Positions 30,734 through 43,424 of a DNA stretch of 64,000 nt are shown here, piece by piece (within the stretch, counting starts at the first letter, position 1; the number at the start of each line of letters is the position of its first letter). Under the pieces are notes generated by a model. The model searched no databases. It was not told where the DNA came from and saw only the letters and a program-made list of their open reading frames with translations. Source of the DNA: Molossus alvarezi (lineage: Eukaryota > Chordata > Mammalia > Chiroptera > Molossidae); assembly GCA_037176705.1 (NCBI GenBank), contig CM073886.1, positions 18,271,001 to 18,335,000 on the forward strand, given 5' to 3'. The translations under genes were made by a program, and so were the position numbers.

Positions 30734-33485
30734 GACAGAGCTCTGGATACCCCGAGTCAGCTTCACTTCCTTATCAGCATGGATGATGTTCAAGCTTGGT
30801 GGGCAATCTTTTCATGCACAGAAGAGGTCCTTGAACTCACGAATCAAAATGATCTATGCAGGATCATAGTGGGAATGGAACAAGCTGTGGCTTGGTCAGT
30901 CTCACCATTTTATTATAAGGAAAGAGACACTGTCCCACAGCAATGGTCATTTTTCCAGGGGCTCTCGGAGCTCGGCATTAGGGGTCTTTCTCTGCACCCT
31001 CACCATGGCATCCATTGCATCATAGAATGGTGACCCCCACAGAAGTTGGGCTTCTGAGTAGAAAATCATGAGAACCAAGGTCAAGACAGTTATTGGGGAC
31101 AAGAGTGGGTTTCATTAACATCATATTTAGCATCGGCTTTGCAGTCAGGTTGGAGAAGCTTAGGGAGGTACGAGGTTGATGTATTGTTGTTCTGTTCCCA
31201 ATAAGCCATGAGAATTTTGCTGTGTGATAGTGGAGGTCCCAGGTGACACTGGTGGTGTACTCCAATTGGACACCTTGAAATGAGGGACTATTGACAAAAT
31301 CCTATTTGAGGTATGGGAGACTCACAGAGCAGAATTCTGTACCCGGGGGCCAGTAGGAGGGACACCATTACCCCCTCAAGGATTGAAGGGGCAAGAGAGG
31401 GAGCAGTTACGGGGCCTTAAGGTAGAGAGAACCATGGGACTTACCTGAGGAGCATGGCCAGCTCAGAGAGAGTCTGAGGAGTGAATTTCCTGGCCTCCCT
31501 CTCCTCCCTCCCTCCCTCTGTCTCTGCTGTTGCTCCCTGTTGACCAAACCTACCCAGAAGCCAGAGGCAAGGGCGCCCTTTGACATAGTTTGCCCAGATC
31601 AGCCTGCTGCTTGGGCACAGAGCAGAAAGGAGAGGGCAGAGCTTGGACCACCATGGGAAATAGAAGGTAAACAGTTTCGTGTGCCTGCCTGGAGTATTTC
31701 CTCTTACTCTGTTTTCTAGGATAATGCCCTCTGGTGCAGACCCGAATCTGAGAGCATCATGAATTTGTATCCACATAATACGACTGGTAATATGATTTAA
31801 AAAAACAAAAAACAAAACCCAGAGCCTAATCAAACACCAATTCTGGGATATTAACATGGGGATTGCATGACCACCTGGCAGGTGAAGGGCACATACCTGC
31901 ACAATACCTGACAGATTCCTTCTAGGTTGCTTCAAGAGCTCTTCAAAGAATGGTCAAATTTCTGGACTGGACCTTCAAATCATCTCTGGGGGCCTGGAGG
32001 ATGAATGAATTATAAAACACAATCTTGATCTCATTTTGAAAGATGGAGGAGTAATGATTTCCGTAGGCATCCCTAGGCAAGCCATCCAGGAGCAAAATGA
32101 TCCTCCTCTCCACAAAGTTTTTCCCTGAACTCGGACTCAATTTGCCGCATCCTCAATGTGTCAACCTGTTTGTTTGGGTTCTCATGCAGCTTTATGCTGT
32201 TGTCTGTTCATTTCGTTTGCTTTCTCTCTTATTTTGCTTATTATGAATCATTTGCTTGTTTTTAAAACATTAGCTTATTTAATATGAGATCTGAATTTTG
32301 ACTTCACTAGAAAAAAGTCAACATGTGACAATATTCCATATACATCGGAGCTAAGGATGGGTTTTTAGCTGGTGCCTTCTCAGTTGTTCCTGGTCATCAC
32401 CCATGAAGCTGCATGACGTGGATGCTCGAGTTCTCGGTCTCGGCAACTTCAAAGTCCCTGCAGAGAGGGCATAGCCTCAACCCCGTTGCTTTTGCTCTGT
32501 TCTGAGGAGAGCGCATGGACATGTACCAGATTCTCCAGGTCGGAAGCTTCTTCCTGCAGTCATTAGATAGATCTTTGAAACTCTAATGTTCTCAACAGTC
32601 GGGCCTTCTTGGAATTTTTTAAATTTGGGGGAAACCAAAGTAGAATTCACTGACATTTACATTTGCATTGTCAACAGGAAAAGAAAGAAGAAAAAAAGTG
32701 AAGAATTGTCCAAAGCAAATACTCCATCGTATAAATCAGATATAAGGCAGGGGAGAGGCTCTCGGGGGGCCAAGTGGGCAAGCTTGAACTGGGGATGTTT
32801 AGGCCTTGGCCTAACAAGGGCTGGTGTGTTTGCAACAAGGTGATGAAATTCTCTTTCACTGAGTTAAATGTATACATGTATGTGGGCACTACACATGTGC
32901 CACAGGTCAGAGCTGAGGACAGGTACGGAGCCACCCTCCTGCACTTCTGTGTCCATGCCACCTCTCTGTGTCCTGAAGTGCAAGATGTCCCCCTTATCCT
33001 AGTGACTTTTCTGTTTACAGCACGAGAGCTTTGTCAAATATCTGATTGTCCACAGTCAATACGCCAATGGTACTTTTCATATACTCCTCTAGTCTGTCAG
33101 TGTTACTATGTACACAAAAATTCACATGTCATATTGCAGTCAGAGTTTGACTAACTCCAGTTGACACTCTCTTGAGTTCATCAGGACTTTTCTGATTTTA
33201 TGATCTATAAAACATCTCACTATCTACAGGAGAGCCGGGCGTATCTGCATTTCCCAGTCCAGAAAAATCATATGAGCAAAATTTTGTGGAAAACATTGAT
33301 CCTGATTCATCTGCACTTTCCAGTAATCATAGGCTGTCTTAGCCCTCCCTTCCAGGAGCAGGACAGGGTTCTTGAGTGGAGAAGGAGAATCACTGGCAAT
33401 TCATTAGCTACATCATTCTGAATGGTTCTCTTCTCTTCACTCCTCAGAGTTGTGAAGAGTGAAGAATTGTCGGCACTTCTTCTCT
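30734..33485. other. Mostly unique DNA, no gene seen
   Basis: 31300-31720 (GGGGGCCAGTAGGAGGG...GAAGCCAGAGGCAAGGGCG...GGGCACAGAGCAG) resembles a dispersed mammalian repeat that I could not name. A minus-strand 164-codon frame at 31441-31935 runs through it and is not credited. 32160-33480 is unique and AT-leaning, with no exon signal. Confidence 0.35.
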
Positions 33486-33489
33486 TCCA

Positions 33490-33785
33490 TTATGTACTCA
33501 ACTCCCCCCTCTCTTTTGTCTCTACCACAGGACCTTTGAATATGCTTTTCTCACTGCCTACAATGCTCTTTCATGCCTCTTCCCCCAAACTAATCAATTT
33601 TGATTTTTCTTCTATCTTAGCTCAAACACCACTTTGGCAAGTAAAGCTTCCCCTAACTCTTAGACAAGGTCAAACTCTTCCCCATTGAAAGTTCTCATAG
33701 CAACTTGCCAATATTTATTTATTTGTATGATCATTTTATATTTTTTTCTACAATTCAAGGTTCCTTGGCAGTAGAGCTCATGATA
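33490..33785 (+). repeat. L2 LINE, 3' region
   Basis: GCCTACAATGCTCTTTCATGCC, then AGCTCAAACACCACTTTGGCAAGTAAAGCTTCCCC, ATATTTATTTATTTGTATGATC and CTACAATTCAAGGTTCC-TTGGCAGTAGAG follow the L2 order. Confidence 0.6.
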
Positions 33786-34434
33786 ACACAATCTAAAACT
33801 TTGAGGAGAGGTAAGTAGCAGGGCAGCTAGAAAGGAGGAGGAAGGAAAGTGAGGCAGGAAAAGAAGACAGGCGGAAACAGCACAACATGGGATGTTACAG
33901 AGCCAACCACAGCTTTTTAAGGAATGGTGGAGAGCTGTCCCACTACATGAGCATCTCCCAGGCAGGCCGTGTGGGACCAGTGTAGCTTGGAACAAATTGT
34001 TGGAAGGGAGAAGATAATGTCTGCTATCGTCTTTTGATCTTCAGTTGGCCAAGTTCCCTCCCTAGGAGACGGAACTCACATACATTTACTAGATGTATCA
34101 CCTGGCCCCTTAAAGAAGCTCCTGAGATGTATCACACTACAGAGCGATACCTCTTCTGAATCGGAAAGTGAGAGGAACTAGAGCAGTCACGAGACTGGTT
34201 GGGTTGGGCATGGGTTGTGAAATTGCAGCAGGTATGATGAAGGTCATGCCAAAGCTCAACCCTGACCTGGGGGTAGGGGGTGGCTGTAGCAGCCAGAGAT
34301 TGTTGGAGATTAGGTACTACAGTGAAGGCAGGACTTCCCTTTGAAGAAAGAGCCAAGTCCCAGGGAACAGGCGGGGCTGAAAATACCTGGGCATATACAA
34401 ATGGAATCCCATGCATGCCTGACTGTGTCTTTCA

Positions 34435-34562
34435 CTACCTTGAGGGTGAGAACTGCATTTGCTTTATTCTGCTCAATATTGTATATCCACCCCCCAGCGC
34501 AGTGCCTGGAAACAGAATCATTCAAATCTTTGTTGAATGGATGGATGGATGGATGAATAAAT
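34435..34562 (+). repeat. L2 3' end with (GGAT)n
   Basis: ACCTTGAGGGTGAGAACTGCATTTGC..., CAATATTGTATATCC...CAGCGCAGTGCCTGG and TTGTTGAATGGATGGATGGATGGATGAATAAAT is a classic L2 3' terminus with its short tail repeat grown to a few GGAT units (34538-34556). Confidence 0.7.
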
Positions 34563-34854
34563 ATGTCAATGTTAGTTGAAATCTCGACTCTGTCCCCCTT
34601 CTTAGAAATCTCAGTTAAGTTCTCATTAGCTAGTGACAGCAATATTTGATTGACGGGAAGCCATCTTTGCCTGTCACGAAAGCCCTATGCTCTGCCACAT
34701 GGGGTTGCTGAGTGGTCCTGGAATTCTGAGAACCCCAGTGAGATATTTTTTTTTCTCTAGATTGCCACTTTCCTCTCAGGATTTAACTGTGTTATTGGCA
34801 TGTAGATTCTAGGATTTAAGTGATAGAGGAAACCATCAACGGTGTAACTTGCGG

Positions 34855-35045
34855 AACTCTGAAAGGTAATATTTCCTGAGTGTCTTCCGTGGGCCAGGAA
34901 TGATGTTAAGTACTCTGCACCATTTTAGTTTATCTGTGGCCAAGTTGTATAAGGCAAACTCTCCTGAACAATGGAATTGTGACTTGAATCCAGTTTTGCT
35001 GACTCCAGAGTCCACGCTTTCAATCTCTATACTGGTATCTACTAA
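34855..35045 (-). repeat. MIR SINE, antisense
   Basis: TAATATTTCCTGAGTGTCTTCCGTGGGCCAGGAATGATGTTAAGTACTCTGCACC..., then GAATTGTGACTTGAATCCAG and CTGACTCCAGAGTCCACGCTTTC are the 3'-to-5' landmarks of antisense MIR. Confidence 0.6.
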
Positions 35046-36647
35046 GATATGCATGTGTGTGTGTGATTGAAAATATTCAAGATGGGTTTTAGATACTACA
35101 TGGACAAGACTATTAATTTTAGTTGTTATGTACTTGCTTAAGTGTATACTGAAACAATACTAGTTCTTAATTTAGGATAATGATGTTTACAATTCAAAAT
35201 AGGTTAGTTTAAATAAATACATTTCTAATCTTTAGAAAAATGTACAATATATAATAGTGCAGCTGGTATAAATACGGCAAAACCATGACAGTGGTACATG
35301 GGTGACTGGAGTTTGGGAAATACTGCAGTATGCCGAATGAAATATCCAAAGGGGCTCAGAACCACTGAGTCCTCCCTCAATCCCTCTCCTCCATCCTTTG
35401 CCCCCATAATTACTGTAGGATTAGACATTTCCCTTCAACCATGAAAGGTCCATGGCTTTTAAGCCATTGTCAGCTGCTGTGGCCTTTATATTTCTCTTTC
35501 ATCCTAAGTTGGTAGGATAACCCACTGTTCCCTAAGGAAGTGGTACATGGGAGAGAGAAGTTTTAACATGGGAATCAGAGGAGGAGGTAACTACAGATAG
35601 GTGGACTAGTTAATAGGACTCATATTCAGCATTGGATGTACCTTTGTTATTTTCAACTCATTTTTGTTTCTTTTCTTTTAAAACAGGAAGACTTCTTTGT
35701 CCATGAGTTTGAATGAAAAGTTGAAGTAGGTTGAGATGTGATAGCACCTTCAAATCATCCCCCCCCATACTTTAGAGAAGAGTATTGCTGAGATCTCTGT
35801 CATTTTTTTGTTCCCATACCTTAAAAACTTTTTTATTGTTGTATCACATATGTCCCCTACTTTCCCCCCATTGTTCCTCTCCTCCTGGTTTCTGCCACCC
35901 TATTGTCTGTGTCCATGGGCTATGCATATAAATTATTTAGTTAATTTCCTCCTGCCCCACTCCCCCCTTCCCTCTGAGATCTGTTAGTCTGATCCATGTT
36001 TCCATGACTGTTTCTATTTTATTCATCAGTTTATTTTGTTCATTAGATTTGACATAAAAGTGAGAGCCTGTGATACTTGTCTTCCTCTGACTGCCTTATT
36101 TTGCTTAGAATAATACTCTCCATATCCCTCCATGCTGTTTCAAAAAGTAATAGGTCCTTCTTTTTAACAGCTGCATAGTATTCCACTGTGTAAATGTACC
36201 ACAGCTTTTTTATCCACTCATCTGCTGATCGACACTTGTGCTGTTTCCAAATCTTAGCTATTGTGAATAGAGCTTCTGTGAACATGGGAGTTCATGTATT
36301 CTTTCTGATTGGTTTTTCAGGATTCTTAGGATATAGTCCTAGGAGTGGGATCATTGGGTCAAATGGCAGTTCTATTTTTAATTTTTTGAGAAAATTCCAT
36401 ACTGTTTTCCATAGTGGCTACACCAGTCTGTATTCATACCAGCAGTGTACTAGGGCTCCCTTTTCTCCACATCCTCACCAGCACTTGTCATTTGTTGATT
36501 TACTGATGGTAGCCATTCTGGCAGGTGTGAGGTGGTACCTCATTGTCATTTTAATTTGCATTTCTCTGTTGATTAGTGACGTAGGGCATTTTTTTCATGT
36601 CTCTTGGTCATCTGCATGTCCTATTTGGAGAAATGTCTATTCAGGTC

Positions 36648-36737
36648 CTCAGCTCAATTTTTTAAATTTAATCCTCACCTGGGAATATTTTTCCATTGGT
36701 TTTTAGGGAGGGAGGGAGAGAGGAAGGGAAGGTGAGA

Positions 36738-36775
<38 letters not shown>

Positions 36776-36962
36776 TTGATGTGAAAGATGTGAAAGAGAC
36801 ACATTGATTGGTTGCCTCCAGCCCCAGTTGGGGTCAAAGATCTAACCTGCAACCATAATACATGCCCTTGACCTTGAATCAAACCCCAGACTCTTCGGTC
36901 AGTGGGATGATGCTCTAACTGCTGAGCTAAACCAGCCAGGGCCCTCAACCCATTTTTAAATT
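36648..36962 (-). mobile_element. VES SINE inside the L1, antisense
   Basis: The SINE occupies about 36669-36942: tail AATCCTCACCTGGGAATATTTTTCC, a long (GA)n at 36738-36771, and the body AAACATTGATGTGAAAGATGTGAAAGAGACACATTG, in which a short segment (GATGTGAAAGA) is doubled. The head ends GCCCTGGCTGGTTTAGCTCAG on minus. The imperfect duplication of about 19-21 bp (CTCAGCTCAATTTTTT... left, CTCAACCCATTTTT... right) lies in L1 sequence, so it came in after the L1. Confidence 0.9.
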
Positions 36963-39631
36963 GGATTGTTTGTCTTCCTTTTGCTGAGTTGTATGAGTAC
37001 TTGATATATTTTTGAGATTACCCCTTATTAGATGTATCCTTGGCAAATATATTCTTCCAAACAGTGGGTTCCCTCTTCTTTCTGAAGCTGGTTTCTTTTG
37101 CTGTGCAGAAGCTTTTTAGTTTGATGTAGTCCCATTTATTTTTTCCTTTGTTTTTCTTGCCCTAGACAATGTATTAGTGAAAATTCTGCTACATGAGATA
37201 TTTGAGATTTTGCTGCCTATGATTTCTTCTAGGATTTTTATGTTTTCACTACTTACATTTAAGTTTTTTATCCATTTTGAGTTTATTCTTGTGTATGGTG
37301 TAAATTGATCTAATTTCATTTTTTTTGTATGTACCAATTTTCCCAACACCATTTATGAAGAGACTATTTATTTTCCATTGTAAGCTCTTGTATTCTTTGT
37401 CAGATATTAATTGAGCATAATGTCTTGGGTCGATTTCTGGGTTCTCTGTTCTGCTTCATCGACCTATATGCCTGTTTTGGTGCCATACCAGGTTGTTTTG
37501 ATTACCATGGCTTTGTAGTATAAATTGCTATCTAGTATTGTGATTCCTTCTTTTTTTGTTTTTCTTTCTCAAGATTGCTGCAGCTATTCAGGGTCTTTTT
37601 GGGGTTCCATATAAATTTTTGGAGTATTTGTTCTAGATCTGTGAAATAAGCTGTTGGTATTTTAATTGGAATTGCATTGAATCTATAGATTGCTTAGGGT
37701 AATATGGACATTTTAATGATGTTAATTATTTCAATCCATAAACACAGTATATTTTTCCACTTGTTTATATCTCCCTCTATCTCTTTTTTTCAATGTGCTA
37801 TAGTTTTCTGAGTATATGTCTTTTACCATCTTGGTTAAGTTTATTCCTAAGTATCTTAATTTTTTTGTTGCAATGGTAAATGGAATTTTTTTTAGGTTTT
37901 CTTTTTGATAATTCATTATCGGTGTATAAAAATGCCATGGATTTCTGGATGTTAATTTGGATCTTGTTATACTGCCAAATACATTGATCAAATCTAGTAG
38001 TTTTTTGGTGGAGTATTTAGGGTTTTCTATGTACAATATCATGTCATCTGCAAATAATGATAGTTTTACTTCCTCCTTTCCAATTTGGATGCATTTTATT
38101 TTTTCTTCTTGTCTGATTGCTGTGGCTAGGACTTCCAGTACTATGTTGAATAAGATTGGTATAAGTGGGCATCATTGTCTTATTTCTGTTCTTAGAGGAA
38201 ATATTTTTACTTTTTTCCATTTAGTATGATGTTGACTGTAGGTGTTTCATCTATGGCCTTTATTATATTGAGGTATGATCCCTCTATTCCCACTTTGCTG
38301 AGAGTTTTTTTTTATCAAAAATGGGTGTTGGATTTTGTTGAATGCTTTGTCAGCATATATTGATATTATCATGGGATTTTTTATCTTTCAATTTGTTTAT
38401 GTGATGTATTACTTTTATTGATTTGCAAATATTGTTCCAGCCTTTCATTCCTGGCATAACTCCCATTTGGTCATGGTGTATAATCTTTTTAATATATTGC
38501 TGGATATGGTAAGCTAATATTTTGTTGAGGATTTTAGCATCTGTATTCATCAGGGATATTGGCCTGTAATTTTCTTTCTTTGTAGTGCCTTTATTTGGTT
38601 CTGGAATTAGGATAATGCTGGCCTCGTATAAAGAGCTTGGAAGTCTTCCTTCCTCTTGAATTTTTTGGAATAGTATGAGGAGGATAAGTACTAGTTTTTC
38701 TTTGAATGTTTCGTAAAACTTCTGTGTGAAGCCATCCGGACCAGGGCCTTTGTTAGCTGGGAGTTTATTGATTACTGTTTCAATTTCATTAGTTATTATT
38801 GGCCTATTCAGGTTTTCTGAATCTTCCTTGTTGAGTTTGGAAGCTTGTATGTTTCACAGAATCTGTCTGTTTCACCTAGGTTTTTCAATTTGTTAGCATA
38901 TAGTTGTTCATAGTATTTTCTTACAATCCTTTGTATTTCTGTGGTGTCAGTTGATATTTCACCTCTTTTATTTCTGATTTTATTCATTTGGGTCCTCTCT
39001 CTCTGTTTCTTAATGTGTCTGGCTAAAGGTTCATAAATCTTGTTTATCTTATTGAAGAACAAGCTCTTGATTTTGTTAATCTTTTGTATTTTTTTTAGTC
39101 TTTCTGTCATTTATTTCTACTCTGATCTTTATTATTTCCTTTCATCTACTTACTCTGTGCTTTTCTTATTGTTCCCTTTCTAATTCTTTAAGTTGTAGGA
39201 TTAGATAGTTTATTTGAAAATTTTCTTATTTCTTGAGGTAGACCTATAGTGCTCTAAACTTCTCTCTCAGGACAGCTTTTGCTTTGTTCCATAGATTTTG
39301 TGTTGTTGAGTGTTTATTTTCATTTGTTTCCAGGAAGATTTTTTTATTTCTTCCTTGATCTCATTGGTCACAAATTCATTGTTTAATAACATGTTATTTA
39401 GCCTCAATGTGTTTGAATATTTTTTAGTGCTTTTATTGTAGTTGATTTCTAGTTTCATGCCATTGTGATCTGAGAAGATGCTTGATATGATTTCAGTCTT
39501 CCTGAACTTGTAGAGAGTTAGTTTGTGTCCTAACATGTGGTCTACCTTTGAGAATGTCCCATGTGCACTTGAGAAGAATGTATACTCTACATTTTTGGCA
39601 TGAAATGTTCTATAAATGTTAATTAAGTCTA

Positions 39632-40083
39632 CAGTGATACCTCGGTTCTCGAACATAATTCGTTCCAGGAGGACGGTCGAGAACCAAATTGTTCGAGAAC
39701 CGAAGCAATGAAACCAATAGGAAATAATGGAAACTGGATTAATTCGTTCCAAGCCCCAGAAAATGCCTATTTACTGGCCTAATTTGTATATAATATGTAG
39801 AAAAACATAAGTCTCAACAAGAAATAAAAGTGTACAGTATGTATTAAAAAAAATAAAATAAAATGTACTCTCTCCACAAAGCGTGACTCTCTCTCTGCAC
39901 TCACACTGATGACGCAAGCAAGGCGCGCTGGGCCAAATGAACGCCATTCGGCTCAACTCGGCTCATCTCGGAAGTTCCAGTTCCAAATATTTGTTCGGAT
40001 TCCGAGACAAAAGTTTCTCGAATCTCCTGGTCGAATACCGATTTGGTCGAAAACCGAGGCGTTCGAGAACCGAGGTATCACTG
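39632..40083. mobile_element. 452-bp non-autonomous Tc1/mariner/pogo (Tigger-like) transposon
   Basis: The termini are perfect inverted repeats of 23 bp beginning CAGTGATACCTCGG and ending CCGAGGTATCACTG. A TA at 39630-39631 and a TA at 40084-40085 flank it. Subterminal GTTCGAGAACCG-type motifs cluster at 39675-39685, 39691-39705, 40029-40040, 40045-40059 and 40061-40075, as expected of transposase binding sites. It splits the L1 endonuclease region cleanly. TA duplication and ATACCTCG in the ends resemble pogo/Tigger elements. No transposase frame is present, so it is a MITE. Confidence 0.85.
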
Positions 40084-40139
40084 TATTTGATGTAGTGTGT
40101 CATTTAGGATCACTGTTTCCTTGTTGGTTGTTCTCATAC

Positions 40140-41160
40140 ATTTTTGTATTTCTAGAGAGGACACTAATCCTAGCACATAGTAGGCATTTAGCAAATTGAG
40201 TTAATCCATGTAAAGTTCTTAGAATCGTAGCTGATTAAGCACTATATTGGTGTTTGCTATTATCTATGTAATATAATAAATAGTAAATTAAATGGTTAGA
40301 TTAAGTGAAGTGGAAAAAGTGTGGTTTTTAAAATCCAACAGGTATTGTGGGTTAGATGTATGTTACCTCCTGTATTCGCTCCCCAGATTTCCCTTCCCAA
40401 CAAGATCCAGGGTCCTCTGTTGGCTGTTTGGATCTGGCCAGTGGGAAACATCATGGCTAGAAAGCAGAGAGGAGGTCAGAGGGTTTGTTCCCCTGGCTCT
40501 CTTCCAATGAGATTTTCTGTACCCCTCACCTGAAGGTCACTATTCCTTCTCTTACAGCACCTGCTCTGAACAGTTCTGTTTTCCCGCCCGTATGACTTCC
40601 TCCCCTTGTTTTGTAAGATGTAGAAATAATAATAGCTTCCTTGATATTAGTCTCAGGTTATTGCCCCACACCTGTGATGCCTTTGTTACTAGTACCTTTT
40701 GAAATGAAGGGATATATCTCTGAATTGCCTCAATTTGAGTGTGCCATGTCTTTTCCATTGGGACCCTGCCAAGTTCAAACCGAAGCTCTGCTATCCACTA
40801 GATCTGGGGCCTTGGCCAAGTTCCTCAACCTCTCTTGGGCTTTGTGTCTTCATCTGCAAAACAGTTAAGCCAGGGGCTCACACTCAAGTGTCAGGAACCA
40901 GCAAGGGTGTCCAATGAGTGAGGTGAATCCGTGCTGGCCAGATGCTCCTCTCAGTTGCACTACGGCCATGCCGGAAAGCAGGCCTCTGTGACCAGGCATT
41001 CTGGTTCGTCAAGAGAATCCAGAAATCCAGCTCTTCTATGAAGTCTTTTAATTTCAAAATGTTGGCAACTGAATAAAACATTAATTTTGAAATATTGGGC
41101 AGGCTGAAATTTAGGTTGAAAGTTTACCAAGTGGACTGGAGGGAATACGCATAGGAGGCA
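40140..41160. other. Unique DNA with a MIR relic
   Basis: 40760-40875 is MIR-like in plus orientation (AAACCGAAGCTCTGCTATCCACTAG...GGCCAAGTTCCTCAACCTCTCTTGGGC...CATCTGCAAAAC). The rest is unique. No exon is recognised. Confidence 0.4.
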
Positions 41161-41164
41161 GTTT

Positions 41165-41690
41165 CCACCGTGGTTATGGACACCCACTTTACTGCCTGAC
41201 TGCCTGGCTTTGAATGAAGGTTCTGTTGCTTACCAGCTAGGTGACCTTGGACTTAGTTTCTCTGAGCCTTAGTTTCCTTATCTGCAAATAGGGGTAATGT
41301 TCTACCCATTTCATAGGGTTGTAGTGGGGATTAAAAGAGTTAATTTCCAGCCCTGGCAGGTTTGGTTCAGTGGTTAGAGCGTTGGCCTGTGGACCAGAGA
41401 GTCTCAGGTTTGATTCCGGTCAGGGGCACATACCTCACTTGTGGTTTGTTCCTGGCCCCAGTTGGGGTCGTGCGGATGATAACCAGTCGATGTGTCTCTC
41501 TCACATCGATGTTTCTCTCTCTCTCTCCCTCCTTCTCTATCTGAAGGTAAATGCAAAAATGTCCTCGGGCAAGGATAAAAAAAAAAAAAAAAAAGAGTTA
41601 ATTTCCAAAAATATTTAGAAGACTGGTACATAGAAAGCACTATGTAAATGTTGGTAAATAAAAATGAATAAATGTGACATGCCTGATATA
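41165..41690 (+). repeat. MIR SINE split by a VES insertion
   Basis: The left part (GGCTTTGAATGAAGGTTCTG...TAGGTGACCTTGGACTTAG...TTATCTGCAAATAGGGGTAATG...GGGTTGTAGTGGGGATTAAAAGAG) is MIR up to 41349. It resumes after 41607 with AATATTTAGAAGACTGGTACATAGAAAGCACTATGTAAATG. The break carries the VES with a 17-bp duplication of MIR sequence. Confidence 0.8.
41333..41607 (+). mobile_element. VES SINE nested in MIR
   Basis: The SINE body is 41350-41590: head GCCCTGGCAGGTTTGGTTCAG, box B-like GGTTTGATTCCGG, body GTCGATGTGTCTCTCTCACATCG, a short CT tract, tail TATCTGAAGGTAAATGC and TCGGGCAAGGATA, then A17. The TSD AAAAGAGTTAATTTCCA is perfect at 41333-41349 and 41591-41607. Confidence 0.95.
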
Positions 41691-41699
41691 ATTCTTGGC

Positions 41700-42535
41700 A
41701 ATATCGGAGGCTTTCAGTATATGGGAGCTTAAACAAATGAATTTCCAGAAGGTTTTAACTCTGGGACTATAAAAACAAATTTCTCCAGCTTCTTGTGTAT
41801 TATTAAGTTAACATGAACTCTCAAAATAATGGAAGCTTTTAATTTTATTTCTTTCTCCAGAATGGTCTACTTAATGTCATTTGCCTGGAGATAGTGTCTG
41901 ACTTCAGAGGTTCTCATCTGGGTACATTGATACTCAGCCCTAAGATTGTTCTAATAAGCTTTATTGACTTGCTGAACCTTGGAGTTCTTTCTATTGACAT
42001 GCAGTGTAAATCATTCCATCTGACATTTGAATGTCCTTTCTGAAAAACGTGCTAGACCTTACATGGTACTGAGCTCCTGATGTGGTGTATGCATCCCTTA
42101 GTCAAGCGTACAATGGTTTAGATAAAGCTGTCACACACACAATCTTGTTTTAAACTAAAATTCAATGGGGCAAAGGCTACAACATTTTGTTTGGTTGAAA
42201 AAAAGTTTTCTAAAGTATGAGAAGGGGGTACATTTGTATGAGGTGATACCTATTCCCTTTGTCTTTAGAAATTATTAAAAGCCAGGAGGGCATTTGTTAA
42301 TAATTGATAGCATGAGAAACACAGACAGTAATAGACAAGCCTGCCTTGTAGGGAGAATCATGTGGCTTTGAATTCAGAAACTTTTTTGTCCAAATTTATT
42401 CTTGAAAAGGGGGAGGAAACACACCATGCAGCTGAGATTTCCTAATACAATAGACATTTAAGGAACCATCATGCCTTCCAGGAATTCAGTTTCTTGGATA
42501 ATGTTTCATGAGTCCATCTGGACATTCATTCCCTT
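41700..42535. other. Unique AT-leaning sequence
   Basis: No repeat family or exon is recognised. Motif style (AATAAGCTTTATTGAC, AGTTAACATG) is neutral to AT-rich. Low-level conservation cannot be judged by eye. Confidence 0.35.
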
Positions 42536-42539
42536 CCTC

Positions 42540-43255
42540 AGTCATTCTGCCAATGTTTATTGAGCATCTGCTATGGGCCAGGCACCTGCTAGTACTGGGA
42601 GTACATTGACAATTGCAACCGTGTTCCTAAGAAGCTCATGGTCCACTTGGGAACAGATACAATTGATAATTATAACTCAAGGCATTAAATGTTGCAGCAG
42701 AGCAGCGGTTTTGAACCTTGATGCTGTTGACATTTGGGGCTGGATCATTCTTTGTGCTGGGGCTGCCTGGGCATTGTAGGATGTTGAGCAATACCCCTGG
42801 CCTCCACCTATTAGATTCCAAAAGAATCACCCTCTAGTGACGACAACCAGAAATGTCACTAGACATTGCCAAACATCCCTTGGCGAACAACATTGCCCCC
42901 CAGTTAAATAGAGATTTTTACACGATTTCTTGGGAAAGTAACAACTGATTCAGCCAGAAGAAGTGGGGTAAAGGATGATGGCAGTTGAGCTGGGTCTTCA
43001 GATAGAATATGGCTCAACTGGTGGTGAAGTAGAGACTCCACAGTCCAGGCTGAGGGGCCTCAGGGCTGTGACAGAACATGGCTATTTCAAGCACAATGCT
43101 TAGTTCTTTGTGGTTGAAATGAGACTTCATGGCAACTAAGGCTACAAGGTCAGGCTTGGGTCAGTTCTTGGGAGAGTCTTGTACGCCAAGCAAAGATGTG
43201 TGGACTTTGTCCAATAGGTATAGAGAGGTAATGAGGTTATTAATGAGCTAAGGGG
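42540..43255 (-). repeat. L2 LINE, antisense, split by MER5A
   Basis: The left part (TGCCAATGTTTATTGAGCATCTGCTATGGGCCAGGCACC...AGAAGCTCATGGTCCACTTGG) is the antisense L2 3' end. After the MER5A at 42703-42912 it resumes with GGCAGTTGAGCTGGGTCTTCAG, GGCTATTTCAAGCACAATGC, GGTCAGGCTTGGGTCAG and GTGTGGACTTTGTCC, the antisense of upstream L2 sequence. Confidence 0.7.
42703..42912 (-). mobile_element. MER5A nested in L2
   Basis: It starts CAGCGGTTTTGAACCTTGATGCTGTTGAC. It continues GGGCTGGATCATTCTTTGTGC, GGGCATTGTAGGATGTTGAGCAATACCCCTGGCCTCC, then GACAACCAGAAATGTCACTAGACATTGCCAAACATCCC. This is the complementary reading of MER5A. It is less decayed than the copy at 18942. Confidence 0.8.
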
Positions 43256-43424
43256 TGTGTTCATTTTGCATTGTATTGCCTATTTGATTATTTGACTGTT
43301 CAGAACCTGGTAACAGCACTCTGGTTTCCTTTGGGGGAATTACCTGCCCATCGTTTCCAGACCAGGTGATTTGGGTGGGGTTGAAGCCATACTCAGGGGT
43401 CATAGATCTGGCTGGTCAGGATGC

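Larger units (their letters stand above)
35826..40136 (-). mobile_element. L1 LINE, antisense, ORF2 to 3' UTR, 5' truncated
   Basis: About 4.3 kb including insertions. On the minus strand, 39640 back to 39267 plus the part beyond the inserted transposon encodes the C-terminal endonuclease region (DLINIYRTFHAKNVEYTF, SDHNGMKLEI). 39110-38808 is the linker before the reverse transcriptase (NKIYEPLARHIKKQ). 38550-38350 is the start of the RT ([29 protein letters not shown] in part). 36285-36043 is the ORF2 C-terminus, and 36040-35826 the 3' UTR. Several frameshifts and stops break ORF2, so it is dead. It hosts the VES at 36669-36942 and the DNA transposon at 39632-40083. Confidence 0.9.

Noticed and set aside
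31441..31935. 164-codon minus-strand open frame
   Set aside because: It runs through a dispersed-repeat-like segment and shows no known protein features.
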